Shown piece by piece: positions 25,539-33,765 of a DNA stretch of 64,000 nucleotides (position 1 is its first letter; each line of letters opens with the position of its first letter). The stretch is taken from positions 1 through 64,000 of the forward strand of contig NZ_MSJQ01000455.1 of the NCBI RefSeq assembly GCF_014596515.1, given 5' to 3'. The position numbers and the translations under genes are program-made. The stretch is from Streptomyces sp. CBMA156. GTDB lineage: Bacteria > Actinomycetota > Actinomycetes > Streptomycetales > Streptomycetaceae. The notes below the pieces were generated by a model. That model did not search any database. It was not told where the DNA came from and was given only the letters and a program-made list of their open reading frames with translations.

Positions 25539-27592
25539 AGCTTCACAGGCTGAGTCTCAAAAACTTCCGGGCCTTCTACGGAGAACAGGTTCTCGACCTG
25601 GCCACCGAGGAAGGAAAGCCTGCAGTGCTGATCTTCGGCAATAACGGCGCAGGAAAGACCACGCTCCTCAATGCCTTCGCCTGGGCCTTGTACGGAACCT
25701 TCTCCGACGACGTTGAACAACAGCACCGAATCATCCACGACAAGGCATGGGCGGACGCCGGGTTCGGCGAGCCGATCAACGCCTCAGTCCGACTTGATTT
25801 CGAACACGAAGGAACACACTTCTCGGTCACCCGAGACGTCACGGTCACCAAGAATTCCGACGACCAAACGACTGCCGCACCACAGCTCACAGTCACTGAG
25901 ACCTCGGCGGACGGTGAAACCAAGAGCGTCATCAACGGGCAGGACCGCATTGAGAAGATCCTCCCTGAAGGACTGCGCCGGTTCTTCTTCTTCAATGGCG
26001 AGCGCATGGAGAAGATGTTCACCGGCGAAGAGAACAACGACGAGGTCAAGCGCGCCATCAAGACGCTGCTCAACCTGGAGACGATCGAACGCGCCATCCA
26101 CCAGCACCTCCCCAAGGTATCCAAGCAACTGGCTCGCGATATCGACAAGCGGAGCGACGCCAGACTCAGCGGACTCACCGAGACCATCGAGCGCCTTGAG
26201 CAGCAATTCGCTGATTTCGAGGCCAAGTGCCTGCAATTGTCGAAGGACGCGAGCAGCTACCAGCGAGAGGTCGAAGAAGCCGAACGGGCGCTTCGCTCCA
26301 ATAGCCAGGCTGCCCCACTACAGCAGCAGCGGGCGAGTCTGAACCGGAGGATCGCCAGCGAGTCCGAGAAGCTCGAGGAGCTGAAGGCCCGCAAGCGCGA
26401 ACGACTTTCCAAAAGTGGATTCATCGCCTTCACTAAAGGCACGGACGAAGCCGTAATGAAGCTCGCGGAGGGTATGCGCCAGCGCCGCGAACTTCCTGCC
26501 GGCATCCAGCGGAGCTTCATCGACGGACTCCTGGAAGACGGCCAGTGCATGTGCGGGCGTCCGCTCCATTCAGGAACCCCGGAGTTCGTCGAGCTTGAAC
26601 GTCGCCGCTACAACGCCGGCCTGGCGGATGTCGAATCCCGATGGCTCTACGTCGATGGACAGATGCGAAACCTCCGCGACGAACGCACCAGCCTCCTTGC
26701 AGACATCCAGCAAAATTCTCAAGATGTCCAGCTGGTGAACGAGGCGATCAACCAACTCAATGCTGAGCGAAGTGAGATTGAGCGGCAGCTGAAGGGCGTC
26801 GACATTCAGGATGTCCAACGCCTTGAGCAGCGCCGCAAGACGTACGCCGAAAAGAAGACCCAAGCTCTGGTTGATTTTCACCAAAACAAGGAACGCCAAG
26901 CCCAGATCGAAAAGGATATAGAAAACAACAGGCGCCTCTTCAAGAAGGAGGAAGGGGTGAGCGAGAAGTCCCGTAAGGTTCAGCGGCAAATGAATCTTGT
27001 CGAAGAAGTGCGAGAGGCTTTCGCGGAGGTCCTCACTCTGAAGACGGAAGAGGTTCGCGAACAGCTCGACCAGAAGATCAAGGAGGTTTTCTCTCGAATC
27101 TTCATCAAGTCCTACACTCCCGAGATCGACGACGCGTTCGAGCTGCACCTCAAGTCGCCGGCCGGCGTTGCGATCCGCTCCACCGGAGAGAATCAGATCC
27201 TCGGCCTCTCGTTCGTCGGAGCGGTATCGGAAGTCGCCAAAAATCTTCGCGACCGCAGAAGCGGCGCCGATGACGTGCTTGCCGGCGGGGGAAGCGTCTA
27301 CCCAGTGGTCATGGATGCACCGTTCGGGAGCCTCGACCTGACCTACCAGGAGGAGATCTCCCGGGCCCTCCCTGAACTGACCTCACAGATCGTCACACTC
27401 CTCTCCCAGTCCCAGGCCCGTGGCAAGGTCATGGAGAACCTTCAGGTGTCGGCGACCAGCATGTATGTCCTTCGCTCTTTCACCCCCAACAGGCAGGCGA
27501 AGGAAGAAACCATCGAGATAAACAATCGCGCGATCCCGTACGTCTCCCACGGAGAATTCGAGCACACTGTCCTGGAGAAGGTGAATTTCTGA
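25535..27592 (+). CDS. SMC/DndD-like ATPase of PT restriction operon
   Basis: This 685-residue ATPase has Walker A FGNNGAGKTTLLNAFAWALY (~33), a Q-loop region FFFFNGERMEKMF (~150), coiled coils with a CMCG pair at ~337 that resembles a zinc-hook or short hinge, and Walker B PVVMDAPFGSLD (~590). It is distinct from dndD at 18771 (different hinge and C-terminus) and starts at an overlapping GTG. Comparable ATPases accompany the helicase in PT-based restriction clusters, including the archaeal Pbe type. It probably works with the PLD-helicase as a DNA sensor or loader. Base composition is lower in GC than the backbone. Confidence 0.85.
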   Translation: MKLHRLSLKNFRAFYGEQVLDLATEEGKPAVLIFGNNGAGKTTLLNAFAWALYGTFSDDVEQQHRIIHDKAWADAGFGEPINASVRLDFEHEGTHFSVTRDVTVTKNSDDQTTAAPQLTVTETSADGETKSVINGQDRIEKILPEGLRRFFFFNGERMEKMFTGEENNDEVKRAIKTLLNLETIERAIHQHLPKVSKQLARDIDKRSDARLSGLTETIERLEQQFADFEAKCLQLSKDASSYQREVEEAERALRSNSQAAPLQQQRASLNRRIASESEKLEELKARKRERLSKSGFIAFTKGTDEAVMKLAEGMRQRRELPAGIQRSFIDGLLEDGQCMCGRPLHSGTPEFVELERRRYNAGLADVESRWLYVDGQMRNLRDERTSLLADIQQNSQDVQLVNEAINQLNAERSEIERQLKGVDIQDVQRLEQRRKTYAEKKTQALVDFHQNKERQAQIEKDIENNRRLFKKEEGVSEKSRKVQRQMNLVEEVREAFAEVLTLKTEEVREQLDQKIKEVFSRIFIKSYTPEIDDAFELHLKSPAGVAIRSTGENQILGLSFVGAVSEVAKNLRDRRSGADDVLAGGGSVYPVVMDAPFGSLDLTYQEEISRALPELTSQIVTLLSQSQARGKVMENLQVSATSMYVLRSFTPNRQAKEETIEINNRAIPYVSHGEFEHTVLEKVNF

Positions 27593-28059
27593 TGGCCTCC
27601 GTCGACCGCTTCCGCAGGCCTGCCCAGCATGAAGAACTTCTCAATGAAATTCATGGTAAAAACGGACCATTTCGCAATATGGTGGAATGCATGATGTTCG
27701 CCGCCGCACTCGGACATCGAAAGGGGCGGCGGGAAGAGTTCGAAAAGGCAGGGGAACCTATCCGACTGGCCTTGATGGACGGACGTCAGTATGGTGATGT
27801 CCTCATCGATATGCTCGCAGCCGTAGAAGTCCAGGACGACCCGAAGATTCTCGCCGATGACCGACTCGACGAGCGCGTACGAATCTTCGAGGAATATGCG
27901 AACGGCGGGCTGAGCTACATCCGCGGTGAGCTCAACACTGCAGCCGTCCGTGACCTTGATCAGATCATCGGTGCCCTGGTGCTCGAATCCCTGGTATCTT
28001 CCCCCGAAGAAGTCGATGAAGTCGGCGATTTGATGTCTTCCGCAGATCTGGACTGGTAG
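27592..28059 (+). CDS. DNA phosphorothioation-associated protein 4 (dnd_assoc_4-like)
   Basis: This 155-residue protein has NMVECMMFAAALGHRKGRRE near residue 28 and an acidic C-terminal half (RIFEEYANGGLSYIRGEL). These features match the small protein that ends many dnd restriction clusters and is named phosphorothioation-associated protein 4. Its biochemical role is unknown. The ATG overlaps the ATPase stop by one base. A strong hairpin at 28205-28240 follows. Confidence 0.8.
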   Translation: MASVDRFRRPAQHEELLNEIHGKNGPFRNMVECMMFAAALGHRKGRREEFEKAGEPIRLALMDGRQYGDVLIDMLAAVEVQDDPKILADDRLDERVRIFEEYANGGLSYIRGELNTAAVRDLDQIIGALVLESLVSSPEEVDEVGDLMSSADLDW

Positions 28060-28471
28060 TAGGCGTCGTCCAGCACCTCGACCCACTGGTCGGCTCCGGC
28101 GGCTCGCTCCTGCGGGCCCAGGATGAAGACAGCACCGAACCCAGCGCGCCCGAGCCTGCACCCAGCACACTTCCCCTGCATGAAGACAAGATGCTCCATG
28201 AAACGGCGACGGCCTGCACCCTGCGGTGCAGGCCGTCGCCCACATGTACAACCCTATCTGAACCACAGGAACCCGCCGGCCCTTGATCATCGCGGAATAA
28301 CTGGAAAGAGAGTGGCCTTGGCCTCCGATAAGTGGGCCTGAGCGGGGCAGAAATCCGGTCGATCCTCCGGCGGACACCGCGTTTCCATGGGCTTCTTTCT
28401 GTTTTCGCCCGGTATGTCGTGTCGCTTTGGCGCGTCCCGACCTCATCAGGCCGTAGAACGCCAAGAAAATC
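28060..28471. other. Intergenic region between convergent genes
   Basis: Apart from the strong hairpin at 28205-28240, no gene is supported. Composition is mixed. Two genes converge here: the PT operon from the left and the PIN-like gene from the right. Confidence 0.5.
28205..28240. terminator. Strong terminator of PT restriction operon
   Basis: A perfect 16-bp stem (GGCGACGGCCTGCACC and complement) with a CTGC loop. Confidence 0.85.
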
Positions 28472-29896
28472 CTATGCTGCTAGTAGCCCTAGCTTCCCCA
28501 TCCATCGCACCACCAGATCGCTCTGTGTCCCACTGAGTTCAAGCCCAGGAAGTGCAATCAGTAGATCTCTAAGATTCGCCGCATCGGCTCCCTCTCGCAG
28601 GAGGTTTCGCGCTTCAAAGGCCCCCTCGATCCTCTCCATAAAAAGCCGGCAGAGCAACTCTGCGTCACAAGTCTCGACAAAGCGAAGACCAGCCGACGTC
28701 AATGCAATTGAATCTCCCTGTACAACCGCAAGCCCCAGTGAAACAAGATTCAGCAATCGCCGCCGAGCCTCCGATTCAAGAGTAACGCTCGGGAATTCTT
28801 TGATGAATTTGGCAATACAAGAAGCCAGCTGCCCGCTCTCTTCGACCAACTGCGCCATCAGCAAAATGATTTCGACGTAGTCGCCGCTTCGACCACCTGG
28901 CACCTGAGCCAATCGATATCTCGCTCCTGCACCTGCCTGCCGCAAAGCCTTGCTTTCCGATTCCTCGATTTCAAAGTGCTGAAGTGCCGCGACCGAGTTA
29001 CTGTCGACTTCCTTGGGGAGGGTAAAAACTCTGTCGACTTGCTGCATGAGCACACTTGGTTCAGCCATCAAAAGGCGTCGCCCTGTCACGTCGCGCAGTT
29101 CCTCGACGAGACGAACATGAGGCAACCGAGCCAGCTGCGGATTTCCGGGTCGCCACCAGTCCTCCTTGAGGTCTCGCGTCACAAACAGAACATCGGAATT
29201 CCTGACAGAGACCTCATCGAGAAGCTGACGCCACACCAGATAGTCCCCGGCGGCTTCCCCGTCACTTTTACCATCTTCAAAGTCCTTAAATCCCGGAGGG
29301 ATTCTCTCAGCTGCCCGTCCCTTGGCAAGTGCAATCTCCGCAACGTGCCGTTCGGCATCGTAGGCCTCACCAACACGTCCAGCCAGCAGTGATTCGAGCT
29401 CACCGATCACTGGATCAGTGTTTGTGTCACGAATGCCCGGCACCGTGTCTCGATCCGCCTGTGCGCGCAGCAGTTCCTGGAGACCGTTAAATGCCGCCCG
29501 CGCCTCACTCAGCCGCAGCTCCAAAGGTGCAACGGATTCGCTAACCTCACGAATGTGGACATTCTTGGCCCAGTCCTCGATTGCCCTTTCAGCCTTGTGA
29601 TAGGCATCATCCAAGGTCTTCTTGGCCGCCTCAGCCTTCTTGTGATGATAAGTAAGCAACTCCTCACCATGTCGATTGCGCCAGAACTCGACCAGGACCT
29701 GATGGGGGACCCACAACCGCTGCTCAACCGCTTTGAGCACCGCAAGCATGTCCTCTCGGACCCGCGCGTTCATGCGATACAAGTCCAGGAGAACGTTGGT
29801 GTCGAGTACCACCATGCCCTGCTCCAACACTGCCTTGAAGTCTGTGGGACCCGGATTGCGGTAGGCCTCAAACCCATCGAACAGACCTTGCCTCAT
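28472..29896 (-). CDS. PIN-like domain protein, possible RNase toxin/effector
   Basis: This 474-residue protein has an N-terminal PIN-like nuclease domain: MVVLDTNVLLDLYRMNARVR (~28-47) with the first acidic residue, VPHQVLVEFWRNRHGEE (~63) with the conserved Glu, and FVTRDLKEDWWRPGN (~243) with the C-terminal Asp. This resembles the PIN_8-type family of bacterial defence islands. An internal ~100-residue helical insertion and a C-terminal ~200-residue unknown region (from ~280) follow. It would cut RNA, perhaps in an abortive response. It is convergent with the PT operon; whether the two work together is unknown. Several AGA/ATA-type codons and lower GC mark it as acquired. Confidence 0.8.
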   Translation of the reverse strand: MRQGLFDGFEAYRNPGPTDFKAVLEQGMVVLDTNVLLDLYRMNARVREDMLAVLKAVEQRLWVPHQVLVEFWRNRHGEELLTYHHKKAEAAKKTLDDAYHKAERAIEDWAKNVHIREVSESVAPLELRLSEARAAFNGLQELLRAQADRDTVPGIRDTNTDPVIGELESLLAGRVGEAYDAERHVAEIALAKGRAAERIPPGFKDFEDGKSDGEAAGDYLVWRQLLDEVSVRNSDVLFVTRDLKEDWWRPGNPQLARLPHVRLVEELRDVTGRRLLMAEPSVLMQQVDRVFTLPKEVDSNSVAALQHFEIEESESKALRQAGAGARYRLAQVPGGRSGDYVEIILLMAQLVEESGQLASCIAKFIKEFPSVTLESEARRRLLNLVSLGLAVVQGDSIALTSAGLRFVETCDAELLCRLFMERIEGAFEARNLLREGADAANLRDLLIALPGLELSGTQSDLVVRWMGKLGLLAA

Positions 29897-29934
29897 CGCC
29901 GTAACCCCCCAAGTGACGTCGGTGAGCCGACGGT

Positions 29935-30440
29935 ACCTCGACAGACAGGAACCCAGGAAGCGAATAGACGGACTCCCAGGGCAAGTTGAAGCAGTGTTCG
30001 ACCACGGTGCAGAGCCAGCAGTCGTGAGCCGGGGTTCGGTGAATACACCACCGGGCGGCTCGACCTGCAGATCCCCCCTTTGCGCGCGCCGGCCTCCTGC
30101 TGGTGCGCGTGTGCGATCGTGAAGTCCACGGAAATGTCCCAGGTGATCAGGCCCTTCGCATCTGCTCGGACCTGGACCTGCTCAACGATGCGGTGCCACG
30201 TGCCGCGGCGCTGCCGGCGGCAGAACAACAGCCCGTACACCGTCTCCCACGGCCCGTAGTGATCTGGGAGATCCCGCCACGGTATGCCCGTTCAGGTCCG
30301 GAACCGTATGCCGTTGATCGGTTGCCGCTTGGTGTGCACCGGCGGCCGGCCGGTCTTGATGCCCTTCGACAACAATGGTTCCAGCACCGACCACTGGGCA
30401 TCTGTCAGATCTCCCCGAGCCACGGAAAGTGCCACCGCAT
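29935..30440 (-). pseudogene. IS5-family transposase remnant
   Basis: Translation of the minus strand gives LTDAQWSVLEPLL, TGRPPVHTKRQPINGIRFRT, a stop at 30294-30292, then TGIPWRDLPDHYGPWETVYG, and finally QVRADAKGLITWDISVDFTI. This is the N-terminal half of an IS5-type transposase from streptomycetes. One nonsense codon interrupts it, and after residue ~150 the sequence diverges, with only a scrap like VVEHCFN left of the C-terminus. No inverted repeats are seen. It is inactive debris at the right margin of the PT island. Confidence 0.8.
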
Positions 30441-30446
30441 GACCTT

Positions 30447-30690
30447 GATCTATTCGGGATGCCGGCCGAGCCCAGCACCAGGGCGAGCGCGGGCCACTCC
30501 AGGCGCCCGTACCGCGCTACGGCGTACGCGCGCAGCACCACCGGCGGGTCCGAGGGCCACGAAGCGCACGCCCGGGTGCAGCGGGATACCGACAGGCAGC
30601 AGGCCCACCCCCATTCCGGCGGCGACCATCAGCTGCATCAGGTAAAGACCTCCGCCGACGAGCCCGCACGGACATCCGGACACCGGGGCA
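30447..30690 (-). pseudogene. LysR-family regulator C-terminal remnant, frameshifted
   Basis: One minus-strand frame gives MQLMVAAGMGVGLLPVGIPL then GVRFVALGP, and another frame continues VVLRAYAVARYGRLEWPALA. Together these match the end of a LysR substrate-binding domain, so a frameshift lies near 30545. The N-terminal HTH and most of the effector domain are absent. It abuts the transposase remnant directly, consistent with an insertion followed by decay. Confidence 0.6.
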
Positions 30691-30799
30691 GCGCCCGCAA
30701 AGCCACCCACGACCTCGTCCGCGGCCGCGGGTACGCACCAGCTCACAGAGCCCGGCCGGACCGGGGCCGCTCCGGGAGGTGGAACGGCCCCGGTGGACA

Positions 30800-31735
30800 T
30801 CAGCGGGTGCTGAAGTCGGCGTTCCAGGAGGCCGCGCCCGTTCGTGCCAGGCCGACCTCGTTGTAGTCGCCGATCATGATCCCCAGGTGGCCCGGGGAGT
30901 TGGTCCAGCCGTCGACGGCCGCGTCGATGTTCGTGGGCCCGTAGAAGGCGATCTCGCCGAAGCCCCGCCCGGTGTAGCCGAGGCCTGCCGCGATGGCCGA
31001 CGAGTTGCAGAAGTGCCCGGAGACCCGGCGCTGGTCCATCTGGTCGGCATTGCACTTCGCGGCCTGGGAGAGCGTCGAGTTCAGCCGCACCGGCGCCTTG
31101 CCGTACTGGGCGCGCACGGCGTTCAGCCGGTCCAGGAAGCGCTGCTGGTCGGAGGTGACCGGGCCCGGGCCCGGGCCGGTGCCCGACCCGACCAGGTCGA
31201 ACCGCTGGGACATGCTGCCGTCGCAGCCCTCGACGGTGACCTCCCGGTCGAGGCCGTGGTAGGTCAGGCAGCCGTTGCCCTTGGCGTTGTGGAGGTAGGT
31301 GCCGCCCTGGGCGGCGGACTCCAGGGTCCACTGCTGGTTGTCGCCCGCCCACCAGTGGATGAACTGGGTGGACCGGCCGTCCCGGGTGTCCATCTCCAGC
31401 ACGCGCTCGGTGCCGTTGACGTTGCGGGCGAAGTCGACCCGGTCACCGGGCTTGTTCGATATCCAGAACGAGGTGGAGGCGTCCTGGTAGCCGCGGGCGA
31501 CGATCCGCGAGCCCTCGCCGTCGGAACTGGCCAGCGAGTGGTGGTTCTGGTGGTCCTGGATCGTGATCATCTGCTCGACCACGCCCGCGGTCGCGGCGTT
31601 CGCCGGCGCCGCCAGCAGCGTGGCACCGCTCGCGGACACCGCGGAGACGGCGAGCGCCAGGGCCGCCAGCCGGGTGCGGCGGCGGGTGGCGGTGCCGGTG
31701 CCGGGACGGAGGGCGCGGGTGGACGGGTGGGACAC
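30800..31735 (-). CDS. Secreted protein: trefoil-like domain plus CAP/SCP domain
   Basis: The protein has 311 residues. A Tat- or Sec-like signal (RRRTRLAALALAVSAV ... APANA, cut near residue 46) is followed by a beta-trefoil-like region with Q-x-W-like ends (NQQWTLESAA, SQRFDLVGSG). A Gly-Pro linker and a CAP domain (FLDRLNAVRAQYGKAPVRLN, MDQRRVSGHFCN, GWTNSPGHLGIMIGDYNEVG) follow. Such secreted CAP proteins occur in many actinomycetes; their activity is unclear. It starts at GTG 31735 with AGGAG 6 bases upstream. It is transcribed alone. Confidence 0.85.
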   Translation of the reverse strand: MSHPSTRALRPGTGTATRRRTRLAALALAVSAVSASGATLLAAPANAATAGVVEQMITIQDHQNHHSLASSDGEGSRIVARGYQDASTSFWISNKPGDRVDFARNVNGTERVLEMDTRDGRSTQFIHWWAGDNQQWTLESAAQGGTYLHNAKGNGCLTYHGLDREVTVEGCDGSMSQRFDLVGSGTGPGPGPVTSDQQRFLDRLNAVRAQYGKAPVRLNSTLSQAAKCNADQMDQRRVSGHFCNSSAIAAGLGYTGRGFGEIAFYGPTNIDAAVDGWTNSPGHLGIMIGDYNEVGLARTGAASWNADFSTR

Positions 31736-32273
31736 GGGGATCTCCTGCTCTCGGTGGACCGCGTGCGGATGAGCAGGCGGGCGCAGAGCAGGACATCAGG
31801 GCCGGGTAGACAGCCGATCAACGACGTGTCGACGCGGGCGGGGAAGGTGGGGGTGCGGTCGACCCGGGCACCTCGCTCCGGGCCCCGGGGCGGCATCCAC
31901 CACGCCCCGGGTTGCTCTTCCGCTCATGGGCCGCAGCGAGAACGGCCATCCGAGCCGCCGGGATGAATCAGAGGACGAGACGAGGCGCCGTCATCGCCGA
32001 TGCCCTGATCGCCCGTTGGGGCCGCAACGGCCACCGCTGGACGGACGTACCCGGAACCACGCCCCGACCGGACGGTTCGCACGTCTGGATCCGCGCCCGG
32101 AGGGGCATCCCACCATCACCCTGCCGACGGGCCCGGCTGAGACTCCCCCACGAGTTCAACCGGGCCTCTGGCCGGCGTCCGGGCCCGGACGCGACTCCCC
32201 CCACGGAGCGGCAACCGGGCCCGCATGGCGTTCAACCAGCGACACGCAGCGTACCTGTCACATCCACTCAGCG
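31736..32273. other. Intergenic region, no gene seen
   Basis: It contains a 9-bp hairpin (CCCGGGGCG, 31884-31892, with 31903-31911). No coding region is supported. It holds the promoter of the secreted CAP protein at its left end. Confidence 0.45.
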
Positions 32274-32417
32274 CTACCTCGCGACGGAACGCTCCCGCAG
32301 CTGTGCACCGCGGCGACGCAACGCCCGTGGGTCGCGCAGCACCTGGCGCGCCCGGGTGGCGCCGAGGATCGCGACGTCGTAGCCGGTCCTGAGCCCGTCG
32401 GCCGCCGGGTGCGTCAT
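32274..32417 (-). CDS. Small coupled ORF downstream of sugar kinase
   Basis: The 47-residue frame MTHPAADGLRTGYDVAILGA... starts in an ATGA overlap with the kinase stop, so ribosomes finishing the kinase would enter it. The sequence looks like the N-terminus of a larger protein that stops early (RARQVLRDPRALRRRGAQLR end), and may be a truncated second gene of the operon. I cannot name a family. Confidence 0.4.
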   Translation of the reverse strand: MTHPAADGLRTGYDVAILGATRARQVLRDPRALRRRGAQLRERSVAR

Positions 32418-33379
32418 GCGCCGCCCCTCGCGGACTCGGCCGTCCGTGCGGTCCGGGTGTCCGCGGACGAGGCCGGCAGCAGCTCGGCGGCCCTGGCCAG
32501 CAGGTCGTCGCGGCCGATGGCATCGGCGCGGGTGGACGGCACCGTGCACGCGTACGCGCCGGCCACCACGCCGTACAGCGCGCAGCGGCGTACCTCCTCG
32601 CCGGCGAGCCAGCCGAGCAGGAAGCCGGAGGCGAAGGCGTCGCCGGCGCCGTTGGTGTCCACCACGGGGCCGGGCGGGGTGACGGCGGGGACGTGCGTCA
32701 ACTGCCCCTCGGCCAGCAGGTACGCCCCCTCGGCGCCGGCGGTGGCCACGACGATCCTGGCCCGGCCGCGCTCCGTGATGTCGCGCATGGTGCGTTCCGG
32801 GTCGGCCAGGGCGGTGGTGGACAGGAAGACGAGGTCCGCGGCGAGCGCGAAGGGCTCGTGGTAGGGGTTGGCGCCGTCCCAGTTGTGCAGGTCGGTGGAG
32901 ATGGTGACGCCGGCCTCGCCGAGGGCGGGCAGGGCGAGGGCGCACGGGTAGGTGATCACCACGTGGGCGTGCCGGCCGGCCGCGGCCAGGGCGCGCACCG
33001 TGGCGTCCGGGAGTCGGTCGCTCTCCTGGGAGCGGGTGTCGTCGTACAGCGAGAGCCGCCGCCCGTCCGGGCCGACCAGGTTGACCGCCCGCTTGGTGCC
33101 CCGGGCCGAGGGGACCTCCGTGAACGGGATGCCCCGGTCCCGGTGGAACGCCCGGACCAGGTCGCCCTCGGGGTCGTCACCGAGCAGGTCCATGTGGTGG
33201 GCGCGCAGGCCGAGCGCGGTCACGCCGAGGGCCACGAAGTCGCCGCTCTGCCCCGCGCGGGTCACGATGCCCGGTTCGATCATGTAGCTGTCGGCGTACG
33301 GGAGCGGCAGCTCGGGGACGTGGACGATGGTGTCCACACCGGCGCCGCCCAGCACGAGGATGTCGGTCGTGGTGCTCAT
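32414..33379 (-). CDS. PfkB-family carbohydrate kinase
   Basis: This 321-residue ribokinase-like enzyme would phosphorylate a sugar or nucleoside with ATP. The N-terminal strand TDILVLGGAGVDTIVHVPEL, the substrate motif GQSGDFVALGVTALGL with GLRAHHMDLLGDDPEGD, and the C-terminal anion-hole/catalytic-base motif VVDTNGAGDAFASGFLLGWL (Asp of GAGD) are all present. ATG 33379 has GAGGA ~9 bases upstream. It has a small coupled frame after it and no other metabolic neighbour, so the substrate is open. Confidence 0.9.
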   Translation of the reverse strand: MSTTTDILVLGGAGVDTIVHVPELPLPYADSYMIEPGIVTRAGQSGDFVALGVTALGLRAHHMDLLGDDPEGDLVRAFHRDRGIPFTEVPSARGTKRAVNLVGPDGRRLSLYDDTRSQESDRLPDATVRALAAAGRHAHVVITYPCALALPALGEAGVTISTDLHNWDGANPYHEPFALAADLVFLSTTALADPERTMRDITERGRARIVVATAGAEGAYLLAEGQLTHVPAVTPPGPVVDTNGAGDAFASGFLLGWLAGEEVRRCALYGVVAGAYACTVPSTRADAIGRDDLLARAAELLPASSADTRTARTAESARGGA

Positions 33380-33499
33380 GGGGTGGGATTCCTCTCTGGT
33401 GCGGGTGGTGTCACAGGTCGCGGTGGAGGTCGGCGACCGCCCTGGGGCCCGAGTGGTGGGCCAGGGCTCCGGTTCCGTGTCGCCGACCCCGTGCGGGAC

Positions 33500-33668
33500 C
33501 GAGACGCTCGCCCTGGTCGCCATGAGGCTGACCAACAAGCAGATCGCGCGTGTGCCCGGCATCTTGACGCACGGCGCCAAGCGCCCGGTCGGCTCCGTCC
33601 TGCTGAAGCCCGGCTCGCCCGACCGGACGGCCGCCGTGATCACGGCGCTGAGGGAAGGGCCGGCCTGA
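33500..33668 (+). pseudogene. LuxR-type HTH C-terminal remnant
   Basis: The plus frame reads LALVAMRLTNKQIARVPGIL then PVGSVLLKPGSPDRTAAVIT and ends ALREGPA. It parallels the C-terminus of NarL/LuxR regulators (helix-turn-helix then VPDRTAAV), but conserved helix residues are altered and no receiver domain precedes it. It overlaps the promoter side of the sugar kinase gene. Confidence 0.55.
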
Positions 33669-33686
33669 CACGACGGCACCGGCCTG

Positions 33687-33710
33687 CCTGCCCACGAGCG
33701 CGCGGGCAGG
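33687..33710. terminator. Possible terminator of MFS gene
   Basis: Arms CCTGCCC and GGGCAGG with a 10-base loop lie 56 bases beyond the end of the minus-strand transporter gene. Confidence 0.4.
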
Positions 33711-33765
33711 CCGGCCGGTCGGGTTCGGAGGAGGACCGGTCACCCGGTCCTCCCCGTCGCCCCTG

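Noticed and set aside
21480-28059. dptFGH/dndFGH restriction genes
   Set aside because: The products are a PLD-DEAH helicase and an SMC-like ATPase with small partners, not the HerA/FtsK-like DptH set.
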